Positions 8,669-19,895 of a DNA stretch of 36,288 nucleotides are shown here, piece after piece. Position numbers and translations under genes: made by a program. Numbering within the stretch: the first letter of the stretch is position 1; each line of letters starts with the position of its first letter. The DNA comes from Mycobacterium sp. E740 (GTDB lineage Bacteria > Actinomycetota > Actinomycetes > Mycobacteriales > Mycobacteriaceae). Below the pieces are notes generated by a model that worked only from the letters and a program-made list of their open reading frames with translations, was not told the origin of the DNA and did not search any database. The stretch is taken from NCBI RefSeq assembly GCF_001672895.1, contig NZ_LZKP01000069.1, forward strand, positions 1 to 36,288, written 5' to 3'.

Positions 8669-9670
8669 TCAGCGCTCGGACGCGCTCATCAGTTCGACAA
8701 TGCGCTGCAGATCGTCGACCGACCCGAATTCCACCACGATCTTGCCCTTACGCTTGCCGAGGCTGACGGTGACTCGGGTGTCGAATGCCGTCGACAGCCG
8801 TTCGGCGACGTCTTGCAGACCCGGCATGCTGATCGGCTTACGTTTCGGGGACGACGGCGACGCTGGGCCGGCATGGTTGGCCAACGTCACCGCTTCCTCG
8901 GTCGCCCGCACCGACAACCCTTCGGCCACGATGCGCGCGGCCAACTCCTCCTGTTGCTCCGGGCCGCCCTCCAGTGACAACAGAGCCCGCGCGTGGCCGG
9001 CCGACAGCACTCCGGCAGCCACTCGGCGCTGCACGGCGATCGGCAGCCGCAGCAACCGGATCATGTTGGTGATCAGCGGGCGGGATCGGCCGATCCGCGA
9101 CGCGAGCTCGTCGTGCGTGACCCCGAACTCGTCGAGCAGCTGTTGGTATGCCGCCGCTTCTTCCAACGGGTTGAGCTGCACGCGGTGAATGTTCTCCAAC
9201 AACGCGTCGCGGAGCATGCCGTCGTCGGCGGTCTCCCGGACGATCGCGGGTATGGCGGCGAGGCCGGCCTGCTGAGCGGCGCGCCAGCGCCGCTCCCCCA
9301 TGACGAGTTGGTATCGCGCGGCCCCCGGCTCGGCGGCCGGCAGCGCCCGCACGACGATCGGCTGCATGAGGCCGAATTCGCGGATCGAATGCACCAGCTC
9401 ACCGAGCGCCTCCTCGTCGAAGACCTGGCGAGGCTGGCGCGGGTTGGGCTCGATCGACGCGGGATCGATCTCGCGGTAGACAGCGCCCATCTCGTTGACG
9501 ACGGCATTGGCCGGTGCGCCGTTCGATGCCGGTCCGCCGATCACCACATCGGCGGCGGCGTCACCCAGCCGTGGTCCGATGCCGGCCTGGTCACCGTCGG
9601 CGGGCCCGGTAGGGATCAGCGATGCCAGGCCGCGGCCGAGTCCGCTGCGCTTACGTGTCGGTTGGCTCAT
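8669..9670 (-). CDS. parB: Chromosome partitioning protein ParB
   Basis: This 333-residue CTP-dependent DNA clamp binds parS near oriC, spreads, and is moved by ParA. It has the usual N-terminal [15 protein letters not shown]arA-interaction segment. The ParB/Srx nucleotide-binding domain covers about residues 63-150, with the arginine patch GERRWRA at 125-131 and ENIHR at 159-163. A helix-turn-helix lies at about 184-208, and the C-terminal dimerisation domain ends the protein. The ATG has AGGAGAG upstream. It follows parA by 81 bases. Three parS sites lie in the parA and rsmG genes next door. Confidence 0.97.
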   Translation of the reverse strand: MSQPTRKRSGLGRGLASLIPTGPADGDQAGIGPRLGDAAADVVIGGPASNGAPANAVVNEMGAVYREIDPASIEPNPRQPRQVFDEEALGELVHSIREFGLMQPIVVRALPAAEPGAARYQLVMGERRWRAAQQAGLAAIPAIVRETADDGMLRDALLENIHRVQLNPLEEAAAYQQLLDEFGVTHDELASRIGRSRPLITNMIRLLRLPIAVQRRVAAGVLSAGHARALLSLEGGPEQQEELAARIVAEGLSVRATEEAVTLANHAGPASPSSPKRKPISMPGLQDVAERLSTAFDTRVTVSLGKRKGKIVVEFGSVDDLQRIVELMSASER

Positions 9671-9751
9671 CGGGGTCTCTCCTGTTCACGCGCGCTCGCA
9701 GTGGTCCTACTTCGGTCCGGGCATATCGACTCGCCGGAGTCGGCGTCGCAC

Positions 9752-11454
<1,703 letters not shown>

Positions 11455-11461
11455 CTACGCC

Positions 11462-12007
11462 TCAGTCGGCCAGCACCACTACGCGGCGCGACGGCTCGAC
11501 GCCCTCGCTCTCGCTGTGGACTCCGTCGACGCCCGCGACCGCATCGTGCACGATCTTGCGTTCGAACGGGGTCATCGGAGCGAGCTCCTCGCGCTCCCCG
11601 GTCTCCAGCACTCGGCGCGCGATCTTCTCGCCCAGCGCGGCCAACTCGTCACGGCGGCGCCGGCGCCAGCGCGCGATGTCGAGCATCAGGCGGCTGCGTT
11701 CGCCGGTCTTCTGATGCACCGCCAGGCGCGTCAACTCCTGCAACGCGTCGAGCACCTCACCCTTGCGGCCGACCAGCTTGTTCAGATCCGCCCCACCGTC
11801 GATGCTCACCACCGCCCGGTCGCCTTCGACATCGAGATCGATGTCGCCGTCGAAGTCGAGAAGATCCAACAACTCTTCGAGGTAGTCGCCAGCGATCTCG
11901 CCCTCCGCGACCAGCCGCTCCTCGAGGTCGTCCTGGGCGGGCGGCCTGCCCGCGTGAGTCCCCTCCTCCGCCAGATCGTCGCGCTCGGTCGTATCGGCGT
12001 CTGTCAT
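11462..12007 (-). CDS. KH/R3H-domain RNA-binding protein (Jag/KhpB family)
   Basis: This 181-residue protein has an acidic N-terminus, a KH-type domain (about residues 60-120, including GADLNKLVGRKGEVLDALQE) and a C-terminal R3H domain (about 120-178, with MTPFERKIVHDAVAGVDGVHSESEG). It lacks the N-terminal Jag domain seen in Firmicutes. KhpB-type proteins bind RNA and are linked to cell elongation and envelope control. Its place directly after yidC is conserved in many bacteria. GGGAG precedes the ATG. The RNA targets in mycobacteria are not known to me. Confidence 0.92.
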   Translation of the reverse strand: MTDADTTERDDLAEEGTHAGRPPAQDDLEERLVAEGEIAGDYLEELLDLLDFDGDIDLDVEGDRAVVSIDGGADLNKLVGRKGEVLDALQELTRLAVHQKTGERSRLMLDIARWRRRRRDELAALGEKIARRVLETGEREELAPMTPFERKIVHDAVAGVDGVHSESEGVEPSRRVVVLAD

Positions 12008-12043
12008 CTCGGTATCTCCCTCATCCCACCGGGCGTCGCCCGG

Positions 12044-13144
12044 TCAACGTTTGCGTTTCTTCGGTCGCGCGCCGGGCCGGGGCGACGCGCCGGGCCGGGG
12101 TGTCCGGTTGGGTGCCGTCTTGCCGGCGCCGGTGCCAGTCGGCTTCTTCTCCGCACCGTTCTCCACCGCCTCGCCGTCGGTCGACACGGTGTCCACGATC
12201 TCGGTGCTCGGTGCCGCCGCGGGCTGGCCTTTGCGGGCTCGATTCGGCTTCGCGCCGGGCGGCGGTGCGTTCTTCGCCTGGCGCTCCTGCGCCTCGAGCT
12301 TCTTGGCTTCTTCTTCCTTTTCGATCCTGCCGAACACGTAGTGCTGCTGGCCGAACGTCCAGATGTTGTTGGCGAGCCAGTACATGATGATGGCCAGCGG
12401 CAGGAACGGCCCGCCGACGACGACGCCCAGCGGGAACACGTACAGCGCGAGCCTGTTCATCATCGCGGTCTGCGGGTTGGCGGCCGCCTCCGGGCTCTGC
12501 CGCGCGACCGATGCTCGGCTGTTGAAGTAGGTCGCGATGCCCGCCAGGATCATGATCGGCACACCGACCGCGATGACAGCGGCGCGATTGAACTCCGTGA
12601 AGGCGTCCAGGCCCTGGTGCTGAATCATGGTCGCGCCCAACGGTGCACCGAACAGGTGGGCATCCAAGAAGTGCGCCACGTCGGCCGGGCTGAAGACGTA
12701 GTTGCCGGTCGCCCGGTTCTGCTCGACGGACAGATGGACCTGACCGAAGCCGCCCTGGGTCCGGTTGAAGGAGCGCAGGACGTGGAACAGCCCGAGGAAC
12801 ACCGGAACCTGCGCGAGCATCGGCAGGCAGCCCAGGATCGGGTTGAAGCCGTGCTCCTTCTGCAGCTTCTGCATCTCCAGCGCCATGCGCTGGCGGTCCT
12901 TGCCGTACTTCTTCTGCAGCGCCTTGATCTGCGGCTGCAGCTCCTGCATCTGGCGCGTCGTGCGGATCTGCTTGACGAACGGCTTGTAGAGGATCGCGCG
13001 CAGCGTGAAGACGAGGAACATCACCGACAGCGCCCACGCGAAGAAGTTCGACGGGCCCAGCAGGAACGCGAACAGCTTGTACCAGACCCACATGATCGCC
13101 GACACCGGGTAGTAGATGATGTCGAGGCTGAACCAGTTAAACAC
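12044..13144 (-). CDS. yidC: Membrane protein insertase YidC
   Basis: YidC inserts membrane proteins with or without the Sec translocon. The start GTG 13144 gives 366 residues, the same length I recall for M. tuberculosis, and GGAAG lies upstream. A start at 13183 would add only basic residues. The first TM region is [23 protein letters not shown]. The core has the conserved [15 protein letters not shown] loop, the [20 protein letters not shown] hairpin and later TM segments (to about residue 280). The C-terminal tail is rich in Lys, Arg, Pro and Ala and ends KKRKR, a ribosome-binding type of tail. The start overlaps the yidD stop by eight bases. Confidence 0.95.
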   Translation of the reverse strand: MFNWFSLDIIYYPVSAIMWVWYKLFAFLLGPSNFFAWALSVMFLVFTLRAILYKPFVKQIRTTRQMQELQPQIKALQKKYGKDRQRMALEMQKLQKEHGFNPILGCLPMLAQVPVFLGLFHVLRSFNRTQGGFGQVHLSVEQNRATGNYVFSPADVAHFLDAHLFGAPLGATMIQHQGLDAFTEFNRAAVIAVGVPIMILAGIATYFNSRASVARQSPEAAANPQTAMMNRLALYVFPLGVVVGGPFLPLAIIMYWLANNIWTFGQQHYVFGRIEKEEEAKKLEAQERQAKNAPPPGAKPNRARKGQPAAAPSTEIVDTVSTDGEAVENGAEKKPTGTGAGKTAPNRTPRPGASPRPGARPKKRKR

Positions 13145-13496
13145 GCGTCTCGCTTCCTGATCGCTTCGCCGGCGCGCGACCACTCACGTCGGCGGCCGTG
13201 TCCTCTGAGGCCCTGTCCGCGCACGCACATACGTGCGCGTCGCCATGCTGCGGGGTCGGGCGCTCCGGTATCGGGTCCCATCCTCCCCTATGCCACGGCC
13301 CACACTTCAGCAGCCGCACCATCGCCAGCCAGCCACCGCGCAGCAGCCCGTACTCGCTGAGCGCATCCACCGCGTACTGACTGCAGGTCGGCATGAAGCG
13401 GCAGGTGGGCAATCGCAGCGGGGAAACCATGTGCCGATACAGCTGGATCACGAAGATGACCGCGCGCGCTCCGCTCGACCGCACCGACGCCGTCAC
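13137..13496 (-). CDS. yidD: Membrane protein insertion efficiency factor YidD
   Basis: This is a 119-residue member of the YidD family, small proteins with a membrane-associated helix that assist YidC-dependent insertion. The signature runs [15 protein letters not shown], then [15 protein letters not shown] and [13 protein letters not shown]; it contains the three conserved cysteines of the family. The GTG start at 13496 overlaps the rnpA stop by four bases (GTGA), and its own stop overlaps yidC, so it is translationally coupled on both sides. Confidence 0.95.
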   Translation of the reverse strand: MTASVRSSGARAVIFVIQLYRHMVSPLRLPTCRFMPTCSQYAVDALSEYGLLRGGWLAMVRLLKCGPWHRGGWDPIPERPTPQHGDAHVCACADRASEDTAADVSGRAPAKRSGSETRV

Positions 13497-13852
13497 CGCG
13501 CTCCCCCGCCGCCAGATCGAGTGCGCCGCAGGGCGGTCCGCAATTCCTGTTCCAGCCGCGCCGATATCGCGTGCCTACTGCTGGGCAGCGCGCGGATCAC
13601 CACGCGATCGCCGGGGTCGAGTTCATCGAGCACGGTTCGCGCGACATGACGTAACCGCCGGGCCACCCGGTGGCGTTGCACCGCGGTGCCGACTGCTTTA
13701 GACACCACCAGACCGATCCGGGGGCCGGGTTCGCCCGCCGTGTCCGTCCGCAGCGCGTGCACGACGAGATCGGGCTGCACCGCGCGCATCCCTCGACTGA
13801 CGGTGGCCCCGAATTCCGTCGACCGCGTCATCCGGTACCGCGCCGGAAGCAC
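13493..13852 (-). CDS. rnpA: Ribonuclease P protein component RnpA
   Basis: RnpA is the protein subunit of RNase P, which matures tRNA 5' ends. The family signature RNR appears as the divergent segment [19 protein letters not shown], preceded by [12 protein letters not shown]. The start GTG 13852 gives 119 residues beginning [11 protein letters not shown], which lines up with the known mycobacterial start. The same frame stays open to 14326, across rpmH, but that extension has no RnpA-like sequence. rpmH ends 32 bases upstream. Confidence 0.94.
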   Translation of the reverse strand: MLPARYRMTRSTEFGATVSRGMRAVQPDLVVHALRTDTAGEPGPRIGLVVSKAVGTAVQRHRVARRLRHVARTVLDELDPGDRVVIRALPSSRHAISARLEQELRTALRRTRSGGGGAR

Positions 13853-13884
13853 CCGCGTCAACTCCCGCTTGACGTCCGCGAGAA

Positions 13885-14028
13885 TCAGGCAGTCAGCTTG
13901 CGCCGACCCTTGCCGCGACGGTTCGCGACGATCGCCCGGCCGGCCCGGGTGCGCATCCGCAGCCGGAAGCCGTGCACGCGCGCCCGGCGCCGGTTGTTCG
14001 GCTGGAAGGTCCGCTTGCCCTTGGCCAC
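13885..14028 (-). CDS. rpmH: 50S ribosomal protein L34 (RpmH)
   Basis: This is a 47-residue, highly basic protein. On the minus strand it starts with GTG at 14028, reads [20 protein letters not shown] and then [20 protein letters not shown], and ends at 13885. All hallmarks of L34 (TFQPNNRRR, HGFRxRM) are present. AGGAGA lies about seven bases upstream. L34 is a late-assembling protein of the large ribosomal subunit. It heads the rpmH-rnpA-yidD-yidC cluster and is divergent from dnaA. Confidence 0.97.
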   Translation of the reverse strand: MAKGKRTFQPNNRRRARVHGFRLRMRTRAGRAIVANRRGKGRRKLTA

Positions 14029-14194
14029 GGCTGTCTCTCCTTGTTGCATCTGGCGTCCGCAGCCCGCACCGATCGGCGTACGAAATCGGTTTGGACGCGG
14101 TTGCCGTTGGTAAGCTCGTCCGTCTTGCTAGCCGGCGCGGCCCCCGGGTGATGCCCGGGTCGCAGCCGTATCGCCTCGTACGGGCGACTGTTCG

Positions 14195-14223
14195 AGGGTA
14201 CTGACGAGTTTTCGCTGGGTCAA
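14195..14223 (-). promoter_or_regulatory. Promoter for the rpmH cluster
   Basis: Read on the minus strand, TTGACC (14223-14218) and TACCCT (14200-14195) are separated by exactly 17 bases. This is a good housekeeping (SigA-type) promoter. Transcription would start near 14188, giving a leader of about 160 bases before rpmH. The leader contains a repeated CCCGGGT (14143-14149 and 14154-14160) that can form a hairpin. Confidence 0.7.
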
Positions 14224-14319
14224 ACCTGATCGAATGACGGTGCGAGCAGCCACATTTGCAACACGCGTCACCGACGCGGCGGACGCAAAAATATCCGTCC
14301 ACACAATGTCGCAGAACGG

Positions 14320-14348
14320 TTGGCACCCGCCGAGAAACCTGTTAGCTT
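14320..14348 (+). promoter_or_regulatory. Promoter for dnaA
   Basis: TTGGCA (14320-14325) and TAGCTT (14343-14348) are separated by 17 bases, a good SigA-type promoter. Transcription would start near 14355, leaving a leader of about 230 bases that contains the DnaA boxes at 14510-14530. That arrangement would allow DnaA to repress its own gene (inference). Confidence 0.6.
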
Positions 14349-14509
14349 CTGCCAAGGCCGATTCGATAACGAAACGGCGACGGACAACGAAGCGAGGATG
14401 CCCGAACAGTCGTGAGCCCACAGGATGCCTCACTTCCGTGATGTGCCCCGGCCCGCGGCCTCCCCGCCGGTAGACAACAGACGACGACGACTGCCCTGTC
14501 TCCACAGCC

Positions 14510-14518
14510 TGTGGATAA
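14510..14518 (-). promoter_or_regulatory. DnaA box TTATCCACA upstream of dnaA
   Basis: TGTGGATAA on the plus strand is TTATCCACA on the minus strand, the classical perfect DnaA box. It overlaps an inverted repeat TCCACAG-C-CTGTGGA at 14501-14515. Confidence 0.75.
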
Positions 14519-14521
14519 CTT

Positions 14522-14530
14522 TGTGGACAG
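14522..14530 (-). promoter_or_regulatory. DnaA box CTGTCCACA upstream of dnaA
   Basis: TGTGGACAG reads CTGTCCACA on the minus strand, one base from the mycobacterial consensus TTGTCCACA. It lies three bases from the perfect box at 14510-14518 and in the same orientation, so the two could bind DnaA cooperatively. Confidence 0.65.
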
Positions 14531-14584
14531 ATCGTCCTCGTTTCTTTGGTCGTCCCTGGATCGACCGCAAGGGGGTGGGCATCG

Positions 14585-16063
14585 TTGACAGCTGACCCCG
14601 ACCCACCCTTCGTAGCGGTGTGGAACACAGTGGTGGCCGAACTCAACGGTGGCGCGGTCGGCGACGGTAGCGGCCGAACCCTCACCCCGCAGCAGCGGGC
14701 GTGGCTCAAGCTGGTCAAACCATTGGTCATCACCGAAGGCTTCGCGCTGCTGTCGGTGCCCACGCCGTTTGTGCAGAACGAGATCGAGCGCCACCTGCGC
14801 GAGCCGATCATCAGCGCACTGAGCCGACAGCTCGGCCAGCGCGTCGAACTGGGTGTGCGCATCGCCGACCCGGGTCCCGACGACGACGACGACGCCCCGC
14901 TCAACGGGCTGTCCGCTGTCAGCGAGCCGGACGAAGTCGACGAGGACCTCGAAGCGCGGGCCAGCGCCGAGGAGAGCTGGCCGACGTACTTCACCAGCCG
15001 GCCGCCGAGCACGTTGACCGATGACGCCGCCGCGGTCAACCTCAACCGCCGCTACACCTTCGACACCTTCGTCATCGGCCAGTCGAACAGGTTCGCGCAC
15101 GCCGCGTCCCTCGCGATCGCCGAGGCGCCGGCGCGCGCCTACAACCCGTTGTTCATCTGGGGCGAGTCGGGGCTCGGTAAGACTCACCTGCTGCACGCGG
15201 CGGGCAACTACGCGCAGCGCCTGTTCCCCGGCATGCGGGTGAAGTACGTCTCGACCGAGGAATTCACCAACGACTTCATCAACTCCCTGCGCGACGACCG
15301 CAAGGCGTCGTTCAAGCGCAGCTACCGCGACATCGACGTGTTGCTGGTCGACGACATCCAGTTCATCGAAGGCAAAGAAGGCATCCAGGAAGAGTTCTTC
15401 CATACCTTCAACACGCTGCACAACGCGAACAAGCAGATCGTGATCTCCTCGGACCGGCCGCCGAAGCAACTCGCGACACTCGAAGACCGGCTGCGCACGC
15501 GATTCGAGTGGGGCCTGATCACCGATGTGCAGCCACCCGAACTCGAGACACGCATCGCGATCCTGCGCAAGAAAGCCCAGATGGACCGCCTCGATGTGCC
15601 TGACGACGTTCTCGAGCTCATCGCCAGCAGCATCGAACGCAACATCCGCGAGCTCGAGGGCGCGCTGATCCGGGTCACGGCGTTCGCGTCGCTGAACAAG
15701 ACGGCGATCGACAGGTCCCTGGCCGAGATCGTGCTGCGCGATCTGATCTCCGACGCCAGCACCATGCAGATCAGCACCGCGACGATCATGGCCGCCACCG
15801 CCGAGTACTTCGAGACCACGATCGACGAACTGCGCGGCCCCGGCAAGACCCGCGCGCTGGCGCAGTCTCGACAGATCGCCATGTATCTCTGCCGCGAGCT
15901 GACGGACCTGTCGCTGCCCAAGATCGGGCAGGCGTTCGGTCGTGACCACACGACGGTGATGTACGCCGAGAAGAAGATTCGCGGTGAAATGGCCGAGCGG
16001 CGTGAGGTGTTCGATCACGTGAAGGAACTCACGACGCGGATTCGTCAGCGCTCCAGGCGCTGA
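14585..16063 (+). CDS. dnaA: Chromosomal replication initiator DnaA
   Basis: DnaA is an AAA+ ATPase that binds DnaA boxes and opens oriC. I chose TTG 14585 (492 residues), giving an N-terminus [16 protein letters not shown] of the mycobacterial type, with AAGGGGGTGG as ribosome binding site. A GTG at 14546 would add 13 unconserved residues. Domain I covers about residues 1-90, followed by an acidic linker (97-132). The AAA+ core carries Walker A GESGLGKT at 193-200 and Walker B LLVDDIQF. Domain IV ends with the box-binding signature [10 protein letters not shown] starting at residue 452. The next gene is dnaN, and the gap between them is oriC. Confidence 0.97.
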   Translation: MTADPDPPFVAVWNTVVAELNGGAVGDGSGRTLTPQQRAWLKLVKPLVITEGFALLSVPTPFVQNEIERHLREPIISALSRQLGQRVELGVRIADPGPDDDDDAPLNGLSAVSEPDEVDEDLEARASAEESWPTYFTSRPPSTLTDDAAAVNLNRRYTFDTFVIGQSNRFAHAASLAIAEAPARAYNPLFIWGESGLGKTHLLHAAGNYAQRLFPGMRVKYVSTEEFTNDFINSLRDDRKASFKRSYRDIDVLLVDDIQFIEGKEGIQEEFFHTFNTLHNANKQIVISSDRPPKQLATLEDRLRTRFEWGLITDVQPPELETRIAILRKKAQMDRLDVPDDVLELIASSIERNIRELEGALIRVTAFASLNKTAIDRSLAEIVLRDLISDASTMQISTATIMAATAEYFETTIDELRGPGKTRALAQSRQIAMYLCRELTDLSLPKIGQAFGRDHTTVMYAEKKIRGEMAERREVFDHVKELTTRIRQRSRR

Positions 16064-16165
16064 CTTACGGCTCTCCACGCCCCGCCGCACGCGATCGTGC
16101 GTCATCGCCGCAGAAAATCGTCAAAAATCTTGCGCACCGCACGCACCACGAGTCACAGCGTCCGG

Positions 16166-16174
16166 TTGTGCACA
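16166..16174 (+). promoter_or_regulatory. oriC DnaA box TTGTGCACA
   Basis: This nonamer differs by one base from the mycobacterial consensus TTGTCCACA. It is the best match in the dnaA-dnaN gap. Confidence 0.65.
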
Positions 16175-16268
16175 GCGGTGTGCAGAAGTTGCGCCCAACC
16201 GCCGAATCAACCGCGGATTCCTACACAACCGGCGATGTCTCCACAGACTGCTAGACGCCGCGCCGCAT

Positions 16269-16277
16269 CCGTCCACA
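16269..16277 (+). promoter_or_regulatory. oriC DnaA box CCGTCCACA
   Basis: This keeps the GTCCACA core of the consensus and differs at the first two positions. The same nonamer occurs at 14295-14303 upstream of dnaA. Confidence 0.55.
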
Positions 16278-16370
16278 GCTCCCCCACACCACCGGACCGT
16301 CCGCCAGCAGCGCCGATGTCGATCGATCCCCAATCTGCACAGGCCCTAATACTGTTGCTTGTATATCTAC

Positions 16371-16391
16371 GAAGAATCTTCTTCGAAGAAG
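16371..16391. repeat. Nested palindromes in oriC AT-rich segment
   Basis: GAAGAATCTTC (16371-16381) is an inverted repeat with a one-base centre. CTTCTTCGAAGAAG (16378-16391) is a perfect 14-base palindrome. The two share CTTC, so either hairpin excludes the other. They sit next to the TATATCTA sequence, the most AT-rich point of the origin region. Confidence 0.8.
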
Positions 16392-16461
16392 GCGGTTGGG
16401 GAAGCAGCGGACCGGCCCGCGATCAGGGCGCCCGCGGCCGTCGATGTCAGCCCTGTCGTTT

Positions 16462-16486
16462 AGCTTTCAAGTTGGCGCGGAAAGCT
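16462..16486. repeat. Inverted repeat upstream of dnaN
   Basis: AGCTTTC (16462-16468) and GAAAGCT (16480-16486) are perfect inverted arms around 11 bases. A possible dnaN promoter overlaps it: TTTCAA (16465-16470), 17 bases, TACGGT (16488-16493). The promoter assignment is weak. Confidence 0.5.
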
Positions 16487-16601
16487 CTACGGTGATTCAT
16501 CGGCAGCCGTTACGGTCGTCGGGATGCATCGGTCAAACGCGTGATGAGACACCGGGTAACCGCTGCTTGAGGCTTGTCGTGGTATTGATCGAAGGGACCC
16601 C

Positions 16602-17801
16602 ATGGACGTGGTGACGACAACGGTTGGTGTCACCGATCTGAAGTTCCGTCTGGTTCGCGAGGACTTCGCCGACGCGGTGGCGTGGGTGGCTCGTAACCTC
16701 CCGACCCGGCCGACGGTTCCGGTTCTCGCCGGCGTGCTGCTGACCGGTTCCGACGACGGCCTGACGATCTCGGGATTCGACTACGAGGTCTCCGCCGAGG
16801 TCCGAGTGCCCGCCGAGATCGCCTCGTCCGGCAGCGTTTTGGTGTCCGGGCGCCTGCTGTCCGACATCACCCGGGCACTGCCCGCCAAGCCGATCGACGT
16901 CGGCGTTGAGGGCACTCGCGTGTCGCTGACCTGTGGCAGCTCCCGCTTCTCGCTTCCGACGATGGCCGTCGAGGATTATCCGACGCTGCCCGCGCTGCCC
17001 GAGGAGACCGGTGTCGTCTCCGCAGACCTGTTCGCCGAGGCGATCGGCCAGGTCGCCGTCGCCGCCGGCCGCGACGACACGCTGCCGATGCTCACCGGCG
17101 TCCGGGTCGAAATCGCCGGGGAGAAGGTCGTTTTGGCGGCCACCGACCGGTTCCGGCTGGCGGTGCGCGAGTTGACGTGGTCGACGGCCAACGCTGATAT
17201 CGACGCCGCGGTTCTGGTGCCCGCCAAGACGCTGTCGGAAGCTGCCAGGGCCGGCGCCGACGGCGGTGACGTGCATCTGTCGCTGGGCGCCGGATCTGCG
17301 GTCGGCAAGGAGGGGTTGCTCGGTATCAGCAGCGGCGGCAAACGCAGCACCACCCGCCTCCTCGATGCCGAATTCCCCAAGTTCCGCCAATTGCTGCCCA
17401 CCGAGCACACCGCGATGGCCACCATCGGCGTCGCCGAACTCACCGAGGCGATCAAGCGCGTCGCTTTGGTCGCCGACCGTGGTGCGCAGGTGCGGATGGA
17501 ATTCTCCGGTGACGCGCTGCGGCTTTCGGCAGGCGCCGACGACGTGGGCCGCGCGGAGGAAGACCTGCCGGTGCAGTTCGCCGGCGACCCGCTGACCATT
17601 GCGTTCAATCCCACCTACCTGACCGACGGGCTGGGCTCGTTGCATTCGGAGCGGGTGACGTTCGGCTTCACCACACCCAGTCGCCCGGCGGTGTTGCGTC
17701 CGGCCAGCGACGACGACGAACGCGGCGGCGGCTCGGGGCCGTTCCCCGCCGAGCAGACCGACTACGTCTACCTGCTGATGCCGGTGCGGCTTCCCGGCTG
17801 A
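16602..17801 (+). CDS. dnaN: DNA polymerase III sliding clamp (beta subunit) DnaN
   Basis: The beta clamp tethers DNA polymerase III and repair proteins to DNA. The 399-residue protein has the three-domain clamp architecture. Conserved segments include [70 protein letters not shown] and the C-terminal [12 protein letters not shown]. The ATG at 16602 has AGGGA upstream. It is the first gene on the right side of oriC and points away from the origin, co-directional with replication. Confidence 0.97.
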   Translation: MDVVTTTVGVTDLKFRLVREDFADAVAWVARNLPTRPTVPVLAGVLLTGSDDGLTISGFDYEVSAEVRVPAEIASSGSVLVSGRLLSDITRALPAKPIDVGVEGTRVSLTCGSSRFSLPTMAVEDYPTLPALPEETGVVSADLFAEAIGQVAVAAGRDDTLPMLTGVRVEIAGEKVVLAATDRFRLAVRELTWSTANADIDAAVLVPAKTLSEAARAGADGGDVHLSLGAGSAVGKEGLLGISSGGKRSTTRLLDAEFPKFRQLLPTEHTAMATIGVAELTEAIKRVALVADRGAQVRMEFSGDALRLSAGADDVGRAEEDLPVQFAGDPLTIAFNPTYLTDGLGSLHSERVTFGFTTPSRPAVLRPASDDDERGGGSGPFPAEQTDYVYLLMPVRLPG

Positions 17802-17841
17802 CGGGCTCGGACGCGAGGGAAACGCCAGGGAAGGGGCGCGT

Positions 17842-18735
17842 ATGCAACTCGGGCTGGTGGGTCTGGGCAAGATGGGCTTCAACATGCGCGAACGCCTGCG
17901 TGAAGGCGGGCATGACGTCGTCGGCTACGACCCGAGACCCGAAGTGAGTGACGTGCCGACGCTCGCGGCCCTGGCTGGTGCGCTGGAAACGCCGCGGGTG
18001 GTGTGGGTGATGGTGCCGTCCGGCCAGATCACCCATGACACCATCGCCGCCCTCGCCGACGAACTGGGTGAGGGCGATCTGGTGATCGACGGCGGGAACT
18101 CGCGCTACACCGAGGATAGTCCGCACGCGAAACTGTTGGCGGACAAGGGAATTGCGTTCATCGACGCCGGCGTCTCCGGCGGCATCTGGGGGTTGACGGA
18201 AGGCTACGGCCTGATGGTCGGCGGCGCCGATGCCGACGTCGAACGGGCGATGCCGATCTTCGACACGCTGCGTCCGCCGGGACCGCGGGAGGACGGTTTC
18301 GTGCACGCCGGTCCCGTCGGCGCCGGCCACTTCGCGAAGATGGTGCACAACGGTGTCGAATACGCGCTGATGACCGCGTACGCCGAGGGCTACGAACTGC
18401 TCGCCGCCGAAGACTTGATCAAAGACCCGCAAGCGGTCTATCAGGCCTGGACGAACGGCACGGTGGTGCGGTCATGGCTGCAGCAGCTGTTGGCCAGGGC
18501 GTTGAAGGAAGACCCGGGGTTCGCCAAGATCTCCGGTTACACCGAGGATTCCGGTGAGGGCCGCTGGACGGTGGAAGAGGCGATCAGGCTACGGGTTCCG
18601 GTGCCGGGCATCGCGGCATCGCTGTTCGCCCGGTTCCTGTCGCGGCAGGACGACTCGCCGACGATGAAGGCGGTCTCCGCGCTGCGCAACCAGTTCGGCG
18701 GTCACGCGGTCAAACGGATCAGCGAGTCCGGATAG
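17842..18735 (+). CDS. 6-phosphogluconate dehydrogenase-like protein (short, YqeC type)
   Basis: This 297-residue enzyme belongs to the short-form 6-phosphogluconate dehydrogenase group, related to hydroxyisobutyrate dehydrogenases. The Rossmann motif [12 protein letters not shown] is at residues 4-15. The substrate loop [10 protein letters not shown] and the catalytic-lysine helix [18 protein letters not shown] follow. It probably oxidises 6-phosphogluconate to ribulose 5-phosphate with NAD+ or NADP+; which coenzyme cannot be settled here. It starts at ATG 17842 with AGGGAAGG upstream, 40 bases after dnaN, and ends five bases before recF, so it lies inside the replication operon. Its codon use looks like its neighbours, with no sign of recent transfer. 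Confidence 0.9.
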   Translation: MQLGLVGLGKMGFNMRERLREGGHDVVGYDPRPEVSDVPTLAALAGALETPRVVWVMVPSGQITHDTIAALADELGEGDLVIDGGNSRYTEDSPHAKLLADKGIAFIDAGVSGGIWGLTEGYGLMVGGADADVERAMPIFDTLRPPGPREDGFVHAGPVGAGHFAKMVHNGVEYALMTAYAEGYELLAAEDLIKDPQAVYQAWTNGTVVRSWLQQLLARALKEDPGFAKISGYTEDSGEGRWTVEEAIRLRVPVPGIAASLFARFLSRQDDSPTMKAVSALRNQFGGHAVKRISESG

Positions 18736-18740
18736 CCGGC

Positions 18741-19895
18741 GTGTACGTCCGCCGCCTTGCGCTGACCGACTTTCGATCGTGGCCGCGCCTCGAGCTCGAC
18801 CTCGAACCGGGCCGCACCGTGTTCGTCGGCCCGAACGGCTTCGGAAAGACGAATCTCATTGAGGCGCTGTGGTATTCGTCGACGCTCGCCTCACATCGGG
18901 TGGCTGCTGACGCGCCGCTGATCCGCACCGGCGCCGACCGGGCCGTGGTGTCGACGATCGTCGTCAACGAGGGCCGCGAACTCGCGGTGGACCTGGAGAT
19001 CACCGCGGGACGGGCCAACAAGGCGCGCCTCAACCGCTCCCCCGTGCGCGCCGCCCGCGAGATTCTCGGCGTGCTGCGGTCGGTGTTGTTCGCCCCGGAG
19101 GACCTGGCGCTGGTCCGTGGCGACCCGGGGGAACGACGGCGTTATCTCGACGAGCTCGCCACCACCCGGCGTCCGCAGGTCGCTGCGATCCGCTCCGACT
19201 ACGACAAGGTGTTGCGCCAGCGCACGGCACTGCTGAAAACCGCTTCGGGTACACGCTTCCGGGGTGATCGCGGCGTCTTCGACACCCTCGACGTCTGGGA
19301 CGGCCACCTCGCGGAGAAGGGCGCGCGGCTGATCGCGGCCCGCGTCGACCTGGTCAACCAGCTGGCGCCCGAGGTCGAGAAGGCCTATCAGCTGCTGGCG
19401 CCGGCATCGCGACCCGCCGCTATTCGTTATCGCAGCGGGGTGGAGGCGATCGAAGAGTCGGCCGAGACCGGTGACACCGACCTGTTCGAGGCAGCGCTGC
19501 TCGATGCGTTGGCGCGCCGGCGCGATGCCGAACTCGAGCGCGGCGTCTGCCTGGTCGGCCCGCACCGCGACGACCTGAAATTGCGGCTCGGCGACCAGGC
19601 CGCGAAAGGCTATGCCAGCCACGGGGAATCGTGGTCGATGGCGTTGTCGTTGAGGCTGGCCGCCTACGAGTTGCTGCGCGCGGAGGGTGGTGATCCGGTG
19701 CTGCTGCTCGACGACGTGTTCGCCGAGTTGGACACTGCGCGTCGCCAGGCGCTGGCAGCCGTCGCCGCTTCGGCCGAGCAGGTACTGGTGACGGCGGCTG
19801 TGCCAGACGACATCCCGGCCGACTGGGACGCACGCCGGATTCCGGTGACAATGCGCGACGAGGATGCCGGACGGATCTCGGTGATGCAGGCATGA
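18741..19895 (+). CDS. recF: DNA replication and repair protein RecF
   Basis: RecF is an SMC/ABC-like ATPase that helps load RecA at gaps through the RecFOR pathway. The 384-residue protein has Walker A GPNGFGKT at residues 30-37, a signature region before the Walker B, and Walker [13 protein letters not shown]. The [18 protein letters not shown] and [22 protein letters not shown] segments are typical. The start is GTG 18741. Its stop overlaps the start of the DUF721 gene by four bases (ATGA, 19892-19895). Confidence 0.96.
   Translation: MYVRRLALTDFRSWPRLELDLEPGRTVFVGPNGFGKTNLIEALWYSSTLASHRVAADAPLIRTGADRAVVSTIVVNEGRELAVDLEITAGRANKARLNRSPVRAAREILGVLRSVLFAPEDLALVRGDPGERRRYLDELATTRRPQVAAIRSDYDKVLRQRTALLKTASGTRFRGDRGVFDTLDVWDGHLAEKGARLIAARVDLVNQLAPEVEKAYQLLAPASRPAAIRYRSGVEAIEESAETGDTDLFEAALLDALARRRDAELERGVCLVGPHRDDLKLRLGDQAAKGYASHGESWSMALSLRLAAYELLRAEGGDPVLLLDDVFAELDTARRQALAAVAASAEQVLVTAAVPDDIPADWDARRIPVTMRDEDAGRISVMQA

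Larger units (their letters stand above)
14029..14584. other. rpmH-dnaA divergent intergenic region
   Basis: This 556-base stretch has no gene I can support. It holds the rpmH promoter (14195-14223), the dnaA promoter (14320-14348), a possible DnaA box CCGTCCACA at 14295-14303, and two DnaA boxes close to dnaA at 14510-14530. The part around 14280-14300 has a short A-rich tract (GCAAAAATAT), unusual for this GC-rich window. In related bacteria this region can take part in origin function or dnaA autoregulation. Confidence 0.8.
16064..16601. other. oriC: Origin of chromosome replication (oriC), dnaA-dnaN intergenic region
   Basis: In mycobacteria functional oriC lies between dnaA and dnaN. 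This 538-base region has no gene. It contains DnaA-box-like sequences, the best being TTGTGCACA (16166-16174) and CCGTCCACA (16269-16277), with weaker ones near 16237 and 16333. An A-rich patch lies at 16111-16131. A relatively AT-rich stretch with nested palindromes (about 16345-16391) is the likeliest unwinding region. Nearer dnaN there is an inverted repeat at 16462-16486 and possible dnaN promoter elements. The exact active boxes cannot be set from sequence because mycobacterial boxes are degenerate. Confidence 0.9.

Noticed and set aside
13853..14326. N-terminal extension of rnpA running across rpmH, as in Thermus where rnpA overlaps rpmH
   Set aside because: The extension has no RnpA-like sequence, and the GTG at 13852 aligns with the known mycobacterial start.
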